Below are positions 52,060 to 60,661 of a DNA stretch of 64,000 nt, piece by piece. This DNA is from Chryseobacterium culicis. GTDB taxonomy: Bacteria; Bacteroidota; Bacteroidia; Flavobacteriales; Weeksellaceae. Position numbers and translations under genes: made by a program. The notes under the pieces were generated by a model. The model was given only the letters and a program-made list of their open reading frames with translations, had not been told where the DNA came from and did no database searches. The stretch is from assembly GCF_900108365.1 (NCBI RefSeq), contig NZ_FNWQ01000001.1, positions 1,302,001-1,366,000 on the forward strand, in the 5' to 3' direction. Each line of letters starts with the position of its first letter. Within the stretch, counting starts at the first letter, position 1.

Positions 52060-53103
52060 ATGAAAAATTTAAATGGTAAAACAGAAGTCCTTGTAACGGG
52101 CGGTTCCGGGTTCATCGCTGTTCATTGTATCATAAAATTACTTGAACAAGGGTATAAGGTAAGAACAACACTTCGTTCTCTTAACAGACAGGATGAGGTG
52201 AAAGATATGCTGAGAAAAGGAGGGATAGACGCATTTGAAGACCTCTCCTTTATGCAGGCTGACCTATCAAAAGATAACAATTGGGATAAGGCTGTGCAGG
52301 GGTGCACCTATGTTCTGCATATAGCATCTCCAACCCCCATTGTGAATTATAAGCACGAAGACGAAATGATCGTCCCTGCAAAAGAAGGTGTGCTAAGGGT
52401 TTTGAGAGCTGCGAGGGCAGCCCGTGTTAAGAGAGTAGTTCTCACATCTGCTTACGGAGCAGTAGGGATGGGAAATATAAATCGTACAACACCTTATACT
52501 GAAAAAGACTGGTCAAATCTTAAGGCCAATCTTCATCCTTATCAAAAATCAAAAACAATTGCAGAAAAAACGGCGTGGGAGTTTATCAGTAATGAGGGAG
52601 CCGGTCTTGAGCTTTCAACGGTTAATCCTGTGGCCGTAATGGGGCCGGTTCTCGGTACAGATTATTCCCATTCCAATCAGGTAGTGAAGAAAATGCTGGA
52701 AGGAGAGATCGGAGCATGTCCAAAAGTATACTGCTGCCATGTGGATGTACGTGATGTTGCTGATCTCCATCTCCTTGCTATGACACATCCGAATGCCAAT
52801 GGTGAGAGATTTCTGGCTACCACCGGTAATGCTTTGTCAATGCTGGATGTTGCTAACATATTGAAAAAAAATCTAGGGGAGACGGCAGCGAAGGTTCCTA
52901 CCAGAGAGCTGCCCAATTGGATCGTCAGAACAGCCGCGATATTCAATCCATCATTACGCATGCTGGCTACGCTGCTGGGTAAATATGCAGAAACGAGTGG
53001 GGATAAAGCGAAGCAGTTACTAAAGTGGTCACCCCGTTCTAGTGAAGAAGCAGTAATGGCTACAGCAAATTCAATGTTAAAGCTAGGTCTGATAAAAAAA
53101 TAA
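52060..53103 (+). CDS. NAD(P)-dependent epimerase/dihydroflavonol reductase-like SDR
   Basis: I start at the ATG at 52060 (MKNLNGKTEVLVTGGSGFIA), since the in-frame ATG 66 bp upstream overlaps the regulatory repeats. The 347-residue extended SDR has the cofactor motif TGGSGFIA near residue 14, then VLHIASPTPIVN and the catalytic YQKSK with VLTSAYGAVGMG upstream. The C-terminal half matches cinnamoyl-CoA/dihydroflavonol reductase-like aldehyde reductases. The usual final Gly of GxxGxxG is Ala (GFIA). It is the first gene of the accessory redox block and is followed by three AraC genes. The substrate is probably an aldehyde or ketone. Confidence 0.85.
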   Translation: MKNLNGKTEVLVTGGSGFIAVHCIIKLLEQGYKVRTTLRSLNRQDEVKDMLRKGGIDAFEDLSFMQADLSKDNNWDKAVQGCTYVLHIASPTPIVNYKHEDEMIVPAKEGVLRVLRAARAARVKRVVLTSAYGAVGMGNINRTTPYTEKDWSNLKANLHPYQKSKTIAEKTAWEFISNEGAGLELSTVNPVAVMGPVLGTDYSHSNQVVKKMLEGEIGACPKVYCCHVDVRDVADLHLLAMTHPNANGERFLATTGNALSMLDVANILKKNLGETAAKVPTRELPNWIVRTAAIFNPSLRMLATLLGKYAETSGDKAKQLLKWSPRSSEEAVMATANSMLKLGLIKK

Positions 53104-53189
53104 GAAATAATAAATTCCAGCTGGCATGCGTGTTGAAAATCTTATTTTTACGCAGCAACTGGTAAAGCAATAATTATTACATTTATCAT

Positions 53190-53993
53190 ATGAAAGAATC
53201 AAGTATTGCTTCCTGTTATATGAGTCCTTCTCCCGGTACGGAGCAGTTTATCCCAGACCATTGCTTTATGTATCTGGTCTCGGGCTCAATGCTTGTTTAT
53301 GATGGACATAAGGAATATCAAATCGATTCCGGAGATTACGGCATAGGCAGAAGAAATCACCTTGCTAAATACATCAAACAGCCGGAGGATAAGCCTTTCA
53401 AAAAGATATTCATTTTGTTCGGGCAGGATTTTCTAAAGAATTTTAAGGATTTGTACGGGTTTACTGCTGAAGAAACAAAAGCAGCAGGTGCTATCATTCC
53501 ATTGGCTAAAGATAAGCTGGTTAAAAATTTTATGGATTCGATAATTCCTTATTTTAATGAAGATGGAATAATGGAAGAACAGTTCTTAGATGTCAAGAGG
53601 ACCGAACTGCTGCTCGTGCTCCTGAAGGTAAATCCAGAACTTGCCAATGTCTTTTTTGATTTTGCGAGTCCCGAAAAAATAAACCTTGAGGAGTTTATGA
53701 ACCGCAATTACACGTTCAATGTGAGTATAGAACGGTTTGCCTATCTGACGGGAAGGAGCCTTTCCGCTTTCAAACGTGACTTTGAAAAAATATTTCATGC
53801 CACTCCAAGGCAGTGGCTTGTGCAGAAACGATTGGAAGAAGCGTATTATCTTATCGACAAAAAAGGCAAAAAGCCTTCTGAGATCTATCTCGATCTTGGT
53901 TTTGAAAATTTTTCCCATTTCTCTTTTGCATTTAAAAAAATGTTCGGACATCCGCCAACTCATTTGGCCGGAAAGCCTAAGAGCAGCCGCTGA
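53190..53993 (+). CDS. AraC-family regulator (ExsA-like), copy 1
   Basis: A 267-residue protein. An N-terminal cupin-like sensing part (VSGSMLVYDGHKEYQIDSGD, NHLAKYIKQPEDKPFKKIFI) leads to an AraC DNA-binding domain. Its two helices are FNVSIERFAYLTGRSLSAFK and PSEIYLDLGFENFSHFSFAF, with TPRQWLVQKRLEEAYYLI between them. It is a tandem paralog of the next gene, with matching blocks throughout. It lies 86 bp behind the epimerase gene, whose promoter carries the TTGGACTTTC repeats. It is likely to regulate that gene and perhaps its own cluster. Confidence 0.9.
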   Translation: MKESSIASCYMSPSPGTEQFIPDHCFMYLVSGSMLVYDGHKEYQIDSGDYGIGRRNHLAKYIKQPEDKPFKKIFILFGQDFLKNFKDLYGFTAEETKAAGAIIPLAKDKLVKNFMDSIIPYFNEDGIMEEQFLDVKRTELLLVLLKVNPELANVFFDFASPEKINLEEFMNRNYTFNVSIERFAYLTGRSLSAFKRDFEKIFHATPRQWLVQKRLEEAYYLIDKKGKKPSEIYLDLGFENFSHFSFAFKKMFGHPPTHLAGKPKSSR

Positions 53994-54008
53994 CCTTTTG
54001 AAAACATT

Positions 54009-54027
54009 AATTTGGACTTTTTACAAC
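54009..54027. promoter_or_regulatory. Third copy of the TTGGACTTT element
   Basis: AATTTGGACTTTTTACAAC lies 15 bp after the first AraC gene and about 235 bp before the second. It matches the elements at 51968 and 51991, including the following CAACAATAC-like tail. It may serve the promoter of the second AraC gene. Confidence 0.45.
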
Positions 54028-54260
54028 AATACGATAAGGGATTTTTTCAGAAATTTGTATAAGAAACAATGGATAAAGATTCAGAAGGAAACAGGTTTGT
54101 AACCCGATGAAGTTCAGATCTATAAAAGGCGTGGTAATAATTCCGGAGACCTTATTTTCCGGATTGTGGCAATCTATAGAAAAATTTTAATGAAATGGGT
54201 AAAGTGTACTCATTGGAAGTGAATTTTCAGCAGTAGAGACGAATTAAAATTTGAGATGAA

Positions 54261-55091
54261 ATGAAAATTACAGATTTGACTAACTGTCCGGTAGAACCAA
54301 TGATCTCCCCCGAGCATTTTTTAATGGATCATACATTTCTGTTTCTGGTCAAGGGATCAATGAGAGGCTTTGATGGAAAAACAAATGTTTTGCTCAGGAA
54401 CGGCGAATGCTGTATGGTTGTCAGAAATCAGCTGCAACGCCACAGCAAGATTCCCGTTAATGGAGAGTTTGAAAAAATTATTATGCCCTTCAGTCAGGAA
54501 TTTCTCAAAGAATTTAGTGAAAAATATAAATATGATGCCAGCTTTAAAAATAAAAACAGATCAGCATTTATTTGCCTGCCTAAAAAAGGACTGCTGGAAA
54601 ATTATTTACAATCACTGATTCCTTATTACAGGGGAAAGAGTGAAATTGAAAGTAAATATCTGCGCATCAAGAGTGAGGAGCTACTTCTCGTACTTCTGGA
54701 GGTAAAGCCTGAATTAGCGATGATACTTTTCGATTTTGGTGATCCGGAAAAAATAGATCTCCTGACTTTTATGCAGAAGAATTACAAGTTCAATGTCTCT
54801 TTAGAATACCTTGCATTTCTTTCGGGCAGAAGTCTTTCAACATTTAAAAGGGATTTTAAGCTGCTGTATAACCAGACACCTTCTCGCTGGCTCGTTCAAC
54901 GACGCCTTGAAGAAGCTCATTTTCTCCTGGAAAACAAAAGAAGAAGACCGGGTGCTCTGTATCTTGAGCTGGGATTTGAAAATTTTTCACATTTTACCCA
55001 GTGTTTTAAAAAAAAGTATGGTTACACGCCTTCCTCGCTTGCAGAATCAGGAAGAATGGTCTCCAATGAAACAGAAAAACCCAAAAGTTAA
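54261..55091 (+). CDS. AraC-family regulator (ExsA-like), copy 2
   Basis: A 276-residue tandem paralog of the preceding regulator. The sensing half contains FLVKGSMRGFDGKTNVLLRN and RNQLQRHSKIPVNGEFEKII. The DNA-binding half contains FNVSLEYLAFLSGRSLSTFK, TPSRWLVQRRLEEAHFLL and LYLELGFENFSHFTQCFKKK. The pair presumably arose by duplication and diverged in the sensing half. It is followed after 21 bp by a third AraC gene, so the two may be co-transcribed. Targets and effector are unknown. Confidence 0.9.
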   Translation: MKITDLTNCPVEPMISPEHFLMDHTFLFLVKGSMRGFDGKTNVLLRNGECCMVVRNQLQRHSKIPVNGEFEKIIMPFSQEFLKEFSEKYKYDASFKNKNRSAFICLPKKGLLENYLQSLIPYYRGKSEIESKYLRIKSEELLLVLLEVKPELAMILFDFGDPEKIDLLTFMQKNYKFNVSLEYLAFLSGRSLSTFKRDFKLLYNQTPSRWLVQRRLEEAHFLLENKRRRPGALYLELGFENFSHFTQCFKKKYGYTPSSLAESGRMVSNETEKPKS

Positions 55092-55112
55092 GTTGAAATA
55101 GCAGAATTAACG

Positions 55113-56006
55113 ATGAAAAAGACAGAAAAACTAGAAGAATTCAGCCAAAGATCTACCAAAAGGGTACAAGATATGGTTGGTGAGCCCAAAATAGAACATT
55201 TCGGTATCTTTACAAGAGATAACTGCCCCTTAACTTCTGCTTATGGCCGTAGAAATTTTTACAAGGTAGCGCTTGTGCTTGATCCCGGTAAACTATTTTA
55301 TGCAGACCGATGGGTAGATATTGATAGACCTGCGCTGCAATTTTCAAATCCGATGATTCCCTATGCGTGGGAAAATGAAGTTGAGGACCGCAAAGGGTGG
55401 TTCTGTCTGTTCAATGAAGAATTTCTGTACCAGGGAGAGCGCAGCGGAACACTAAAACAAAATCCCTTCTTTAAGGCCGGAGGTTTGCCTGTTTTCTTTC
55501 TGGAGAGCAAAGAAGAACTGCTCATCACCGGCATATTTCAGAATATGTTGGAAGAATTTAATTCAGATTATACTTATAAATATGATGTACTGCGCAATTA
55601 CCTGCATATTGTAATGCATCAGGCTATTAAACTGAAGCCTTCAGAAGATTACAGACAGTATGGTAATTCTGCTTCACGCATGACTTCTCTTTTTCTGGAG
55701 CTCCTTGACAGGCAGTTTCCCGTTGATCCCGCTATTGGTTTGGTTTTAAGATCAGCACAGGATTATGCCGAAAATCTGTCTGTTCATGTGAATTCACTGA
55801 ACCGGGCCCTGAAAGATATCACCGGAAAGACCACTTCGGAATATATTAATCATAGGATTATACAGGAAGCTGTTTATCTGTTGAAACAAAATCAATTCAA
55901 TATTTCTGAAATCGCTTACATGCTGGGATTTCAGGAACCGAATAATTTTACCAGCTATTTTAAAAAGCATACCGGTACATCACCCAGTTCTGTCAGAAAC
56001 TCTTAA
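55113..56006 (+). CDS. AraC-family regulator, a different subtype
   Basis: A 297-residue protein unrelated in its sensing half to its two neighbours. The N-terminus reads EHFGIFTRDNCPLTSAYGRR and NFYKVALVLDPGKLFYADRW, typical of cupin-type sensors found beside oxidoreductases. The C-terminal AraC domain has SVHVNSLNRALKDITGKTTS, YINHRIIQEAVYLLKQNQFN and ISEIAYMLGFQEPNNFTSYF. It lies directly upstream of the cupin and aldo/keto reductase genes. The phased direct repeats at 56025 and 58157 are plausible targets. Confidence 0.9.
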   Translation: MKKTEKLEEFSQRSTKRVQDMVGEPKIEHFGIFTRDNCPLTSAYGRRNFYKVALVLDPGKLFYADRWVDIDRPALQFSNPMIPYAWENEVEDRKGWFCLFNEEFLYQGERSGTLKQNPFFKAGGLPVFFLESKEELLITGIFQNMLEEFNSDYTYKYDVLRNYLHIVMHQAIKLKPSEDYRQYGNSASRMTSLFLELLDRQFPVDPAIGLVLRSAQDYAENLSVHVNSLNRALKDITGKTTSEYINHRIIQEAVYLLKQNQFNISEIAYMLGFQEPNNFTSYFKKHTGTSPSSVRNS

Positions 56007-56024
56007 GCCAAAGGTTTTTGAGCA

Positions 56025-56065
56025 TTGGTTTGATATGCATAGGTATTTGTTTGAAGCCAATAGGT
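56025..56065. promoter_or_regulatory. 21-bp phased direct repeats upstream of the cupin gene
   Basis: TTGGTTTGATATGCATAGGT (56025-56044) and TTTGTTTGAAGCCAATAGGT (56046-56065) are 21 bp apart with about 14 identities in 20. They align closely with the repeats at 58157-58198. They lie about 115 bp upstream of the start at 56182, just after the third AraC gene. Confidence 0.65.
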
Positions 56066-56181
56066 GATCTGTTTTTTCATGTTCATAAATTTGTATGGGC
56101 AATATTTAAATATCGGCCGAATTAGTTATAAAAAATTAAGACAACTGGCCATACCGGTAAATTTATAGAAAGATAAATACT

Positions 56182-56850
56182 ATGAATACTTTATTGAAAA
56201 CAATAATGATAATGCTATTGAGCATGATCTCTTTAAAAAGCAATGCGCAAATTATGAATCAGAATAAGCTGGAGAAACAGTATACCAATAAAGATTTTTA
56301 CAAGAACGGCATCTTTCAGAAAGATGTAGCCAAACAGGCTGTTAAAGAAGTTATTTTGAGCCATGGTGAGCTTTATACTGATAAAATAGACAGCGAGATA
56401 TGGATAAGTGACTTTGGGTTAGGTGATTTTGAGCATGTAGGACTGGCAAGTGTTACCTGGTTTAATGATCCCCTTTATGACTATTTTGCGATGACTATGT
56501 ACCTATTGCCCAATCAGATGATCCCTGAGCATATTCATCGGGCTATAATGGAAGCGCCAAAGAAACCAGCAAAATATGAAAGCTGGAAAGTAATCAGAGG
56601 CTGGATTTACAATTTTTCGGAAGTTGGTGATCCTACACCAGATCCTCCTTTGATTCCCGCTTCATTTGGATCGGTTAAAAGTAAGAATTTTGCCATTATA
56701 AAGGCAGGAGATACCTCGGCCCTGAAGAAAGTGGAAACCTGGCATTTTATGATGGCAGGCCCTCAGGGGGCAATTGTTGACGAATACGGTGTTCACCATG
56801 ACCGTAGAGGCTGGTTCAGCTCTAATCCTAAAGCGCACCCAACTAAATAA
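56182..56850 (+). CDS. Exported cupin-fold protein (sugar-isomerase-like)
   Basis: A 222-residue protein with a signal peptide (MISLKSNAQI). The centre holds a metal-binding-type cupin: MYLLPNQMIPEHIHRAIMEA gives an HxH pair. WKVIRGWIYNFSEVG and a final EYGVHHDRRGWFSSNPKAHP supply further histidines. The pattern, including TWHFMMAGPQGAIVDEYGVH, is like D-lyxose isomerase-type cupins, but I cannot prove activity. It is followed by an aldo/keto reductase after 90 bp. Together with nearby epimerases it hints at sugar or polyol chemistry, unusually with an export signal. Confidence 0.7.
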   Translation: MNTLLKTIMIMLLSMISLKSNAQIMNQNKLEKQYTNKDFYKNGIFQKDVAKQAVKEVILSHGELYTDKIDSEIWISDFGLGDFEHVGLASVTWFNDPLYDYFAMTMYLLPNQMIPEHIHRAIMEAPKKPAKYESWKVIRGWIYNFSEVGDPTPDPPLIPASFGSVKSKNFAIIKAGDTSALKKVETWHFMMAGPQGAIVDEYGVHHDRRGWFSSNPKAHPTK

Positions 56851-56940
56851 GCTGGTCTTAATTTTTTAATCTGAGACTTCAAGCTGCACATTTATACCTT
56901 TAAAGAGGCAAATTAAAAAATAATAGTAAAATTGAATAAT

Positions 56941-57972
56941 ATGAAATGGATTCCAAAAGATAATCGCTACGAAAAAATGCTGTATAACCGCACCGGTAAT
57001 AGTGGACTTTTACTGCCAGCCATATCAATGGGGCTGTGGCATAACTTTGGTGATGATACCCCTCATAAAAATAAAGTTGATATCTGTACAACAGCATTTG
57101 ATCTGGGTATAACGCATTTTGATCTGGCCAATAATTACGGGCCAAAGCCGGGAAGTGCCGAGATCGCATTTGGGAAAATACTAAAGGAAGAGTTCTCAGG
57201 ACTGCGGGATGAACTCATTATTTCTTCTAAGGCAGGATATTATATGTGGCCAGGCCCATACGGTGAATGGGGCAGCAAAAAATATATTATCGCCAGCTGC
57301 GATCAGTCTCTTAAAAGAATGGGAGTTGATTATGTTGATATTTTTTATTCTCACCGTTACGATCCCAATACACCATTGGAAGAAACCATGATGGCACTGG
57401 ATCAGCTGGTTCGTTCAGGAAAAGCACTTTATGTAGGGATTTCATCTTACAATTCTCAGCGTACGAAGGAGGCTTATGAAATTCTCAAAGCTTTGGGTAC
57501 ACCATTCATTATCCATCAGCCCAGCTATTCCATGCTGAATCGTTGGATCGAGAAGGACGGATTATTAGAAACTCTGGACGATTTAAAATTAGGATCCATC
57601 GTATTTTCGCCTTTAGCGCAGGGAATGCTGACCAATAAATATCTGAACGATATTCCGGAGGACAGCAGAGCTTCTCAGGGCAAATCTTTACAGCAGGGAT
57701 TTCTGACTGAAGAGAATCTCCAAAATATCAGGGAGCTGAATGCAATCGCTATGAAACGCGGTCAGACCTTAGCTCAGATGGCTATTGCCTGGACATTAAA
57801 ACAAGGAAGGGTTACTTCCGCACTGATCGGAGCAAGCAAACCACAACAGGTTATTGATTGTGTTGGTGCTTTGGATAATCTTGAATTTACGATGGATGAA
57901 TTAAAACAAATCGATCTTTTTGCTAAAGACGGAGGCATAAATCTATGGCAGCAGTCTTCGGAAAATGCATAA
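56941..57972 (+). CDS. Aldo/keto reductase (YghZ/Gpr-like)
   Basis: I start at the ATG at 56941 (MKWIPKDNRYEKMLYNRTGN); an in-frame TTG 9 bp earlier is not needed. The 343-residue TIM barrel has GITHFDLANNYGPKPGSAEI (catalytic Asp and Tyr), LIISSKAGYYMWPGPYGEWG (catalytic Lys) and DYVDIFYSHRYDPNTPLEET (catalytic His). The sequence 'Y-N-R-x-G-x-S-G-L-x-L-P' and 'W-x-G-P-Y-G-x-x-G-S-x-K' are typical of the YghZ branch, which reduces L-glyceraldehyde 3-phosphate and related aldehydes with NADPH. It is cytoplasmic. Confidence 0.9.
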   Translation: MKWIPKDNRYEKMLYNRTGNSGLLLPAISMGLWHNFGDDTPHKNKVDICTTAFDLGITHFDLANNYGPKPGSAEIAFGKILKEEFSGLRDELIISSKAGYYMWPGPYGEWGSKKYIIASCDQSLKRMGVDYVDIFYSHRYDPNTPLEETMMALDQLVRSGKALYVGISSYNSQRTKEAYEILKALGTPFIIHQPSYSMLNRWIEKDGLLETLDDLKLGSIVFSPLAQGMLTNKYLNDIPEDSRASQGKSLQQGFLTEENLQNIRELNAIAMKRGQTLAQMAIAWTLKQGRVTSALIGASKPQQVIDCVGALDNLEFTMDELKQIDLFAKDGGINLWQQSSENA

Positions 57973-58023
57973 AAGCAATTAACTGTCCACAAAAGTATAA
58001 CCCTGAGGGTGTTCAAAATAGAT

Positions 58024-58047
58024 AAAAGGAATCATTAAGGTTCCTTT
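58024..58047 (+). terminator. Terminator of the aldo/keto reductase gene
   Basis: AAAGGAA and TTCCTTT flank a 9-nt loop, followed by TTTTG. It is a short but typical intrinsic terminator about 50 bp past the stop codon. Confidence 0.6.
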
Positions 58048-58156
58048 TTTTGTTTAAATACTGCACAAAATCTTATCACTTTCAGTGGTGTTTTACGTTT
58101 TTGATAAAGCTGAACAGTACCCGTTCAGCCTCAAATAAAATTTCCTGTACCCTTAC

Positions 58157-58198
58157 CTGTTTGATATTCATAGATTTCTGTTTGATGTGAATATAGAA
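58157..58198. promoter_or_regulatory. 21-bp phased direct repeats upstream of the exported epimerase gene
   Basis: CTGTTTGATATTCATAGATT (from 58157) and CTGTTTGATGTGAATATAGA (from 58178) are exactly 21 bp apart. They align with the repeats at 56025-56065 (shared core TTTGATATnCATAG). They end about 45 bp upstream of the ATG at 58244. Confidence 0.7.
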
Positions 58199-58243
58199 CA
58201 TGCATGGCAGTCAATCTAACTTTGTAGTATAAATTTTAAGAAT

Positions 58244-59125
58244 ATGAAATACAAAGATTTAGATCGGAAAATGGTATCTGAAACAAGAAAGTTCCTGATG
58301 CTGTTTTTCGTGATTTGCATCGGAAATTTTTCCTTTTCCCAATCAGCTTCTCAATCGAAGAGTCCTGGTGAGAAGAAATTAAAAGTTCTGGTTACCGGCC
58401 ATCTGGGCTATGTTGGAAGTGCTTTTGTTAAGGCTTTTGGAAACAAGTATGATATTGTGGGCTATGATCTTCTTGAAGGCGATGATATTCTTGATTATGA
58501 TCAATTGAAGAGAAGAATGAAGGGGGTAGATGTGGTTGTTCATGAAGCCGCAATACCTGCTCCTGTTCCGGGTAAAAATTTCAATGATTATTTCAGGACC
58601 AATGTGGAAGGTACGGCTAATGTTGCCCGGGCGGCTTATGAAAGCGGAGTTAAAAGGCTAATATACGCCAGTTCCACTACTATTTACGGAATAGAAGGAG
58701 GAATTCCGTTTTCCTATCCCATTAGTGAAGGACAGTCTTTTGTTTCTCAGTATTTGAAAGCTGATGATCTGCATACACGTGATATCGACTTATCCTATCA
58801 TATGAGTAAAGTTATGGCTGAACAGATCATAGCGTGGTACGGACTGAACAAAAAAATGGAAACCATTGCTTTACGCTACGGGCCGATTGATAAAGTCAAT
58901 ATGGGAACACACGTAAGTTTGGAGAATGTTGTGCAGGCAACGGATCTGGCTGTCAGCAGTAAAGATAAATTTTGGTATGAGGCTTTTAGTATCGTTGATG
59001 GTGATGTTGACTTTATTGATATTTCAAAGGCGAGAAAAATGCTTCTATACGATCCAAAACCGGCCCAATATAACAGGGAACAGATTATTGCACCTTTTCA
59101 GGATCGTTTAAAACTTGGCCATTAA
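58244..59125 (+). CDS. NAD(P)-dependent epimerase/dehydratase with an export signal
   Basis: A 293-residue SDR. Residues 14-33 are a hydrophobic segment ending NFSFSQ, which reads like a signal peptide on a protein type that is normally cytoplasmic. The Rossmann motif is VLVTGHLGYVGSAFV (G-x-x-G-x-x-G), followed by VVHEAAIPAPVPG. The catalytic site is YASSTTIYG and YHMSK (Y-x-x-x-K). The end is short and atypical. It lies about 270 bp after the aldo/keto reductase, behind the phased repeats. Exported enzymes of this class would need a periplasmic cofactor, so the export reading deserves testing. Confidence 0.8.
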   Translation: MKYKDLDRKMVSETRKFLMLFFVICIGNFSFSQSASQSKSPGEKKLKVLVTGHLGYVGSAFVKAFGNKYDIVGYDLLEGDDILDYDQLKRRMKGVDVVVHEAAIPAPVPGKNFNDYFRTNVEGTANVARAAYESGVKRLIYASSTTIYGIEGGIPFSYPISEGQSFVSQYLKADDLHTRDIDLSYHMSKVMAEQIIAWYGLNKKMETIALRYGPIDKVNMGTHVSLENVVQATDLAVSSKDKFWYEAFSIVDGDVDFIDISKARKMLLYDPKPAQYNREQIIAPFQDRLKLGH

Positions 59126-59263
59126 GAATGAAACTATAAGTTTAATTGTGGAATTATTGATCTGGGGCAGAAAATTCATATGCAGCAAGGGATATCATGA
59201 TCATTTACAATTTACACTAATCCTACTAGATCTTATCAGAAAATATAAATATAAAACATAACA

Positions 59264-60391
59264 ATGACTTCAAGACGTGAATTTTTAAAGAAAACAGGGC
59301 AAGGTGTGATACTTGCCGGAGCAGCTGCAATGCTGCCGGGCATCGCAACGGCAGAAGGCCTATTAACAGATACACACGCTGACCTTTCGGGCTACAATCC
59401 AAAATTTAAGCTGCAGCACACATTCGGGATGGGAGGAGTGCCCTTTGGAAACGAATTTGAAATGATTCCTGAACGTCAGGCTTACGAAACGCTGGAAGCA
59501 GCATGGAATAGTGGCGTGAGGTATTATGATGTAGCTCCGTTTTACGGATTAGGACTTGCTGAACGCAGGTACGGTATGTTTTTACACAATCAGAACAGAG
59601 CAGATTATGTAATCAGCACGAAGGTAGGAAGACTGCTGAAAGCATCTAAACATATTGACGACCGCACATTATATCCTATGAGTCATTCACCTAATAATGT
59701 TACTTATGACTATTCCGGGCCGGCAGTCAGAAGATCTATTGAAGACAGTTTACAGCGTCTTGGAATTGACAGTATAGATATTGTTTATGTTCACGACGTT
59801 GCTCCGGATAATAAATGGCTGAACGGGCGATGGCTTGAGCATTTTGAAGTCGCAACAAAAGGGGCTTTTCCTGAATTGGAAAAGATGAAAGAAGAAGGAT
59901 TGATAAAGGCTTGGGGAGTGGGTGTAAATACACCGGATCCCATACTGAAGGTCATGCAGGTTGCACAGCCGGATATTATATTACTGGCTTCCCAATACTC
60001 TCTTATTGACCACAAAAATGCATTAAATACTCTATTTCCTGAGGTACGTAAAAATAATGTCAGCCTTGTAATGGGAACAAATCTTAATGCCGGTTTTTTA
60101 TCAGGAAGCAACCGTTATAATTACGGTGGAGGGGTAATTCCTCCTGAATATCTTAAAAAAAGAGAAGAACTTAGAGCTGTTGCAAAAGCACATCATGTAG
60201 ACCTCAGAACAGCAGCGCTTCAGTTTGCTTCTTTTCCGGATGTAGCAGCAGCTATTATTCCGGGGGTGAAGAGTCCCAACCAGATCAGGGAAGATTACGA
60301 GTCTATGCATGTTAAGATTCCTGCAGCATTTTGGGAAGAACTGAAAAACAAAAAATTAATAGAACCTAATGCACCGACCAGCAAAGGATAA
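59264..60391 (+). CDS. Tat-exported aldo/keto reductase (aldose 1-dehydrogenase-like)
   Basis: A 375-residue enzyme. The N-terminus MTSRREFLKKTGQGVILAGA has a Tat signal (S-R-R-E-F-L-K) ending near ATAEG, so it should be exported folded, possibly with a bound cofactor. The barrel has VRYYDVAPFYGLGLAERRYG (Asp and Tyr), YVISTKVGRLLKASKH (Lys) and DIVYVHDVAPDNKW (His). This layout, without NADP-dedicated extras, resembles D-threo-aldose 1-dehydrogenases and pyridoxal dehydrogenases. It is 138 bp behind the exported epimerase gene and probably works with it on a sugar. Confidence 0.85.
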   Translation: MTSRREFLKKTGQGVILAGAAAMLPGIATAEGLLTDTHADLSGYNPKFKLQHTFGMGGVPFGNEFEMIPERQAYETLEAAWNSGVRYYDVAPFYGLGLAERRYGMFLHNQNRADYVISTKVGRLLKASKHIDDRTLYPMSHSPNNVTYDYSGPAVRRSIEDSLQRLGIDSIDIVYVHDVAPDNKWLNGRWLEHFEVATKGAFPELEKMKEEGLIKAWGVGVNTPDPILKVMQVAQPDIILLASQYSLIDHKNALNTLFPEVRKNNVSLVMGTNLNAGFLSGSNRYNYGGGVIPPEYLKKREELRAVAKAHHVDLRTAALQFASFPDVAAAIIPGVKSPNQIREDYESMHVKIPAAFWEELKNKKLIEPNAPTSKG

Positions 60392-60600
60392 TATATATTA
60401 ACAAATCAATGAAAAATAAAAAGGACGCTTAAAGTTCACGAATTGAATGATAAAAATTCTTTTCATTGAAAAATGGTGTATGCGTCAGACATGCACTTTG
60501 GAAATAGAGAGTAAAATAATTGATCGCAGTTAATGTACATGTTTAAAGTCAAAAAGCATTGTTTTTTGTAATTAATTTGCTGTAGGATGTTCTAATATGG

Positions 60601-60638
60601 TATGAGGCAGCCAACTTGGCTGCCTCATACATTTTTTT
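60601..60638 (+). terminator. Very strong terminator downstream of the aldo/keto reductase
   Basis: A perfect 14-bp stem, TATGAGGCAGCCAA and TTGGCTGCCTCATA, with a single-nucleotide centre, is followed by a run of seven T. It ends transcription about 210 bp after the stop codon at 60391, leaving an unusually long 3' region. Confidence 0.8.
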
Positions 60639-60661
60639 ACAAAAAATAAGTTATGTACCTG

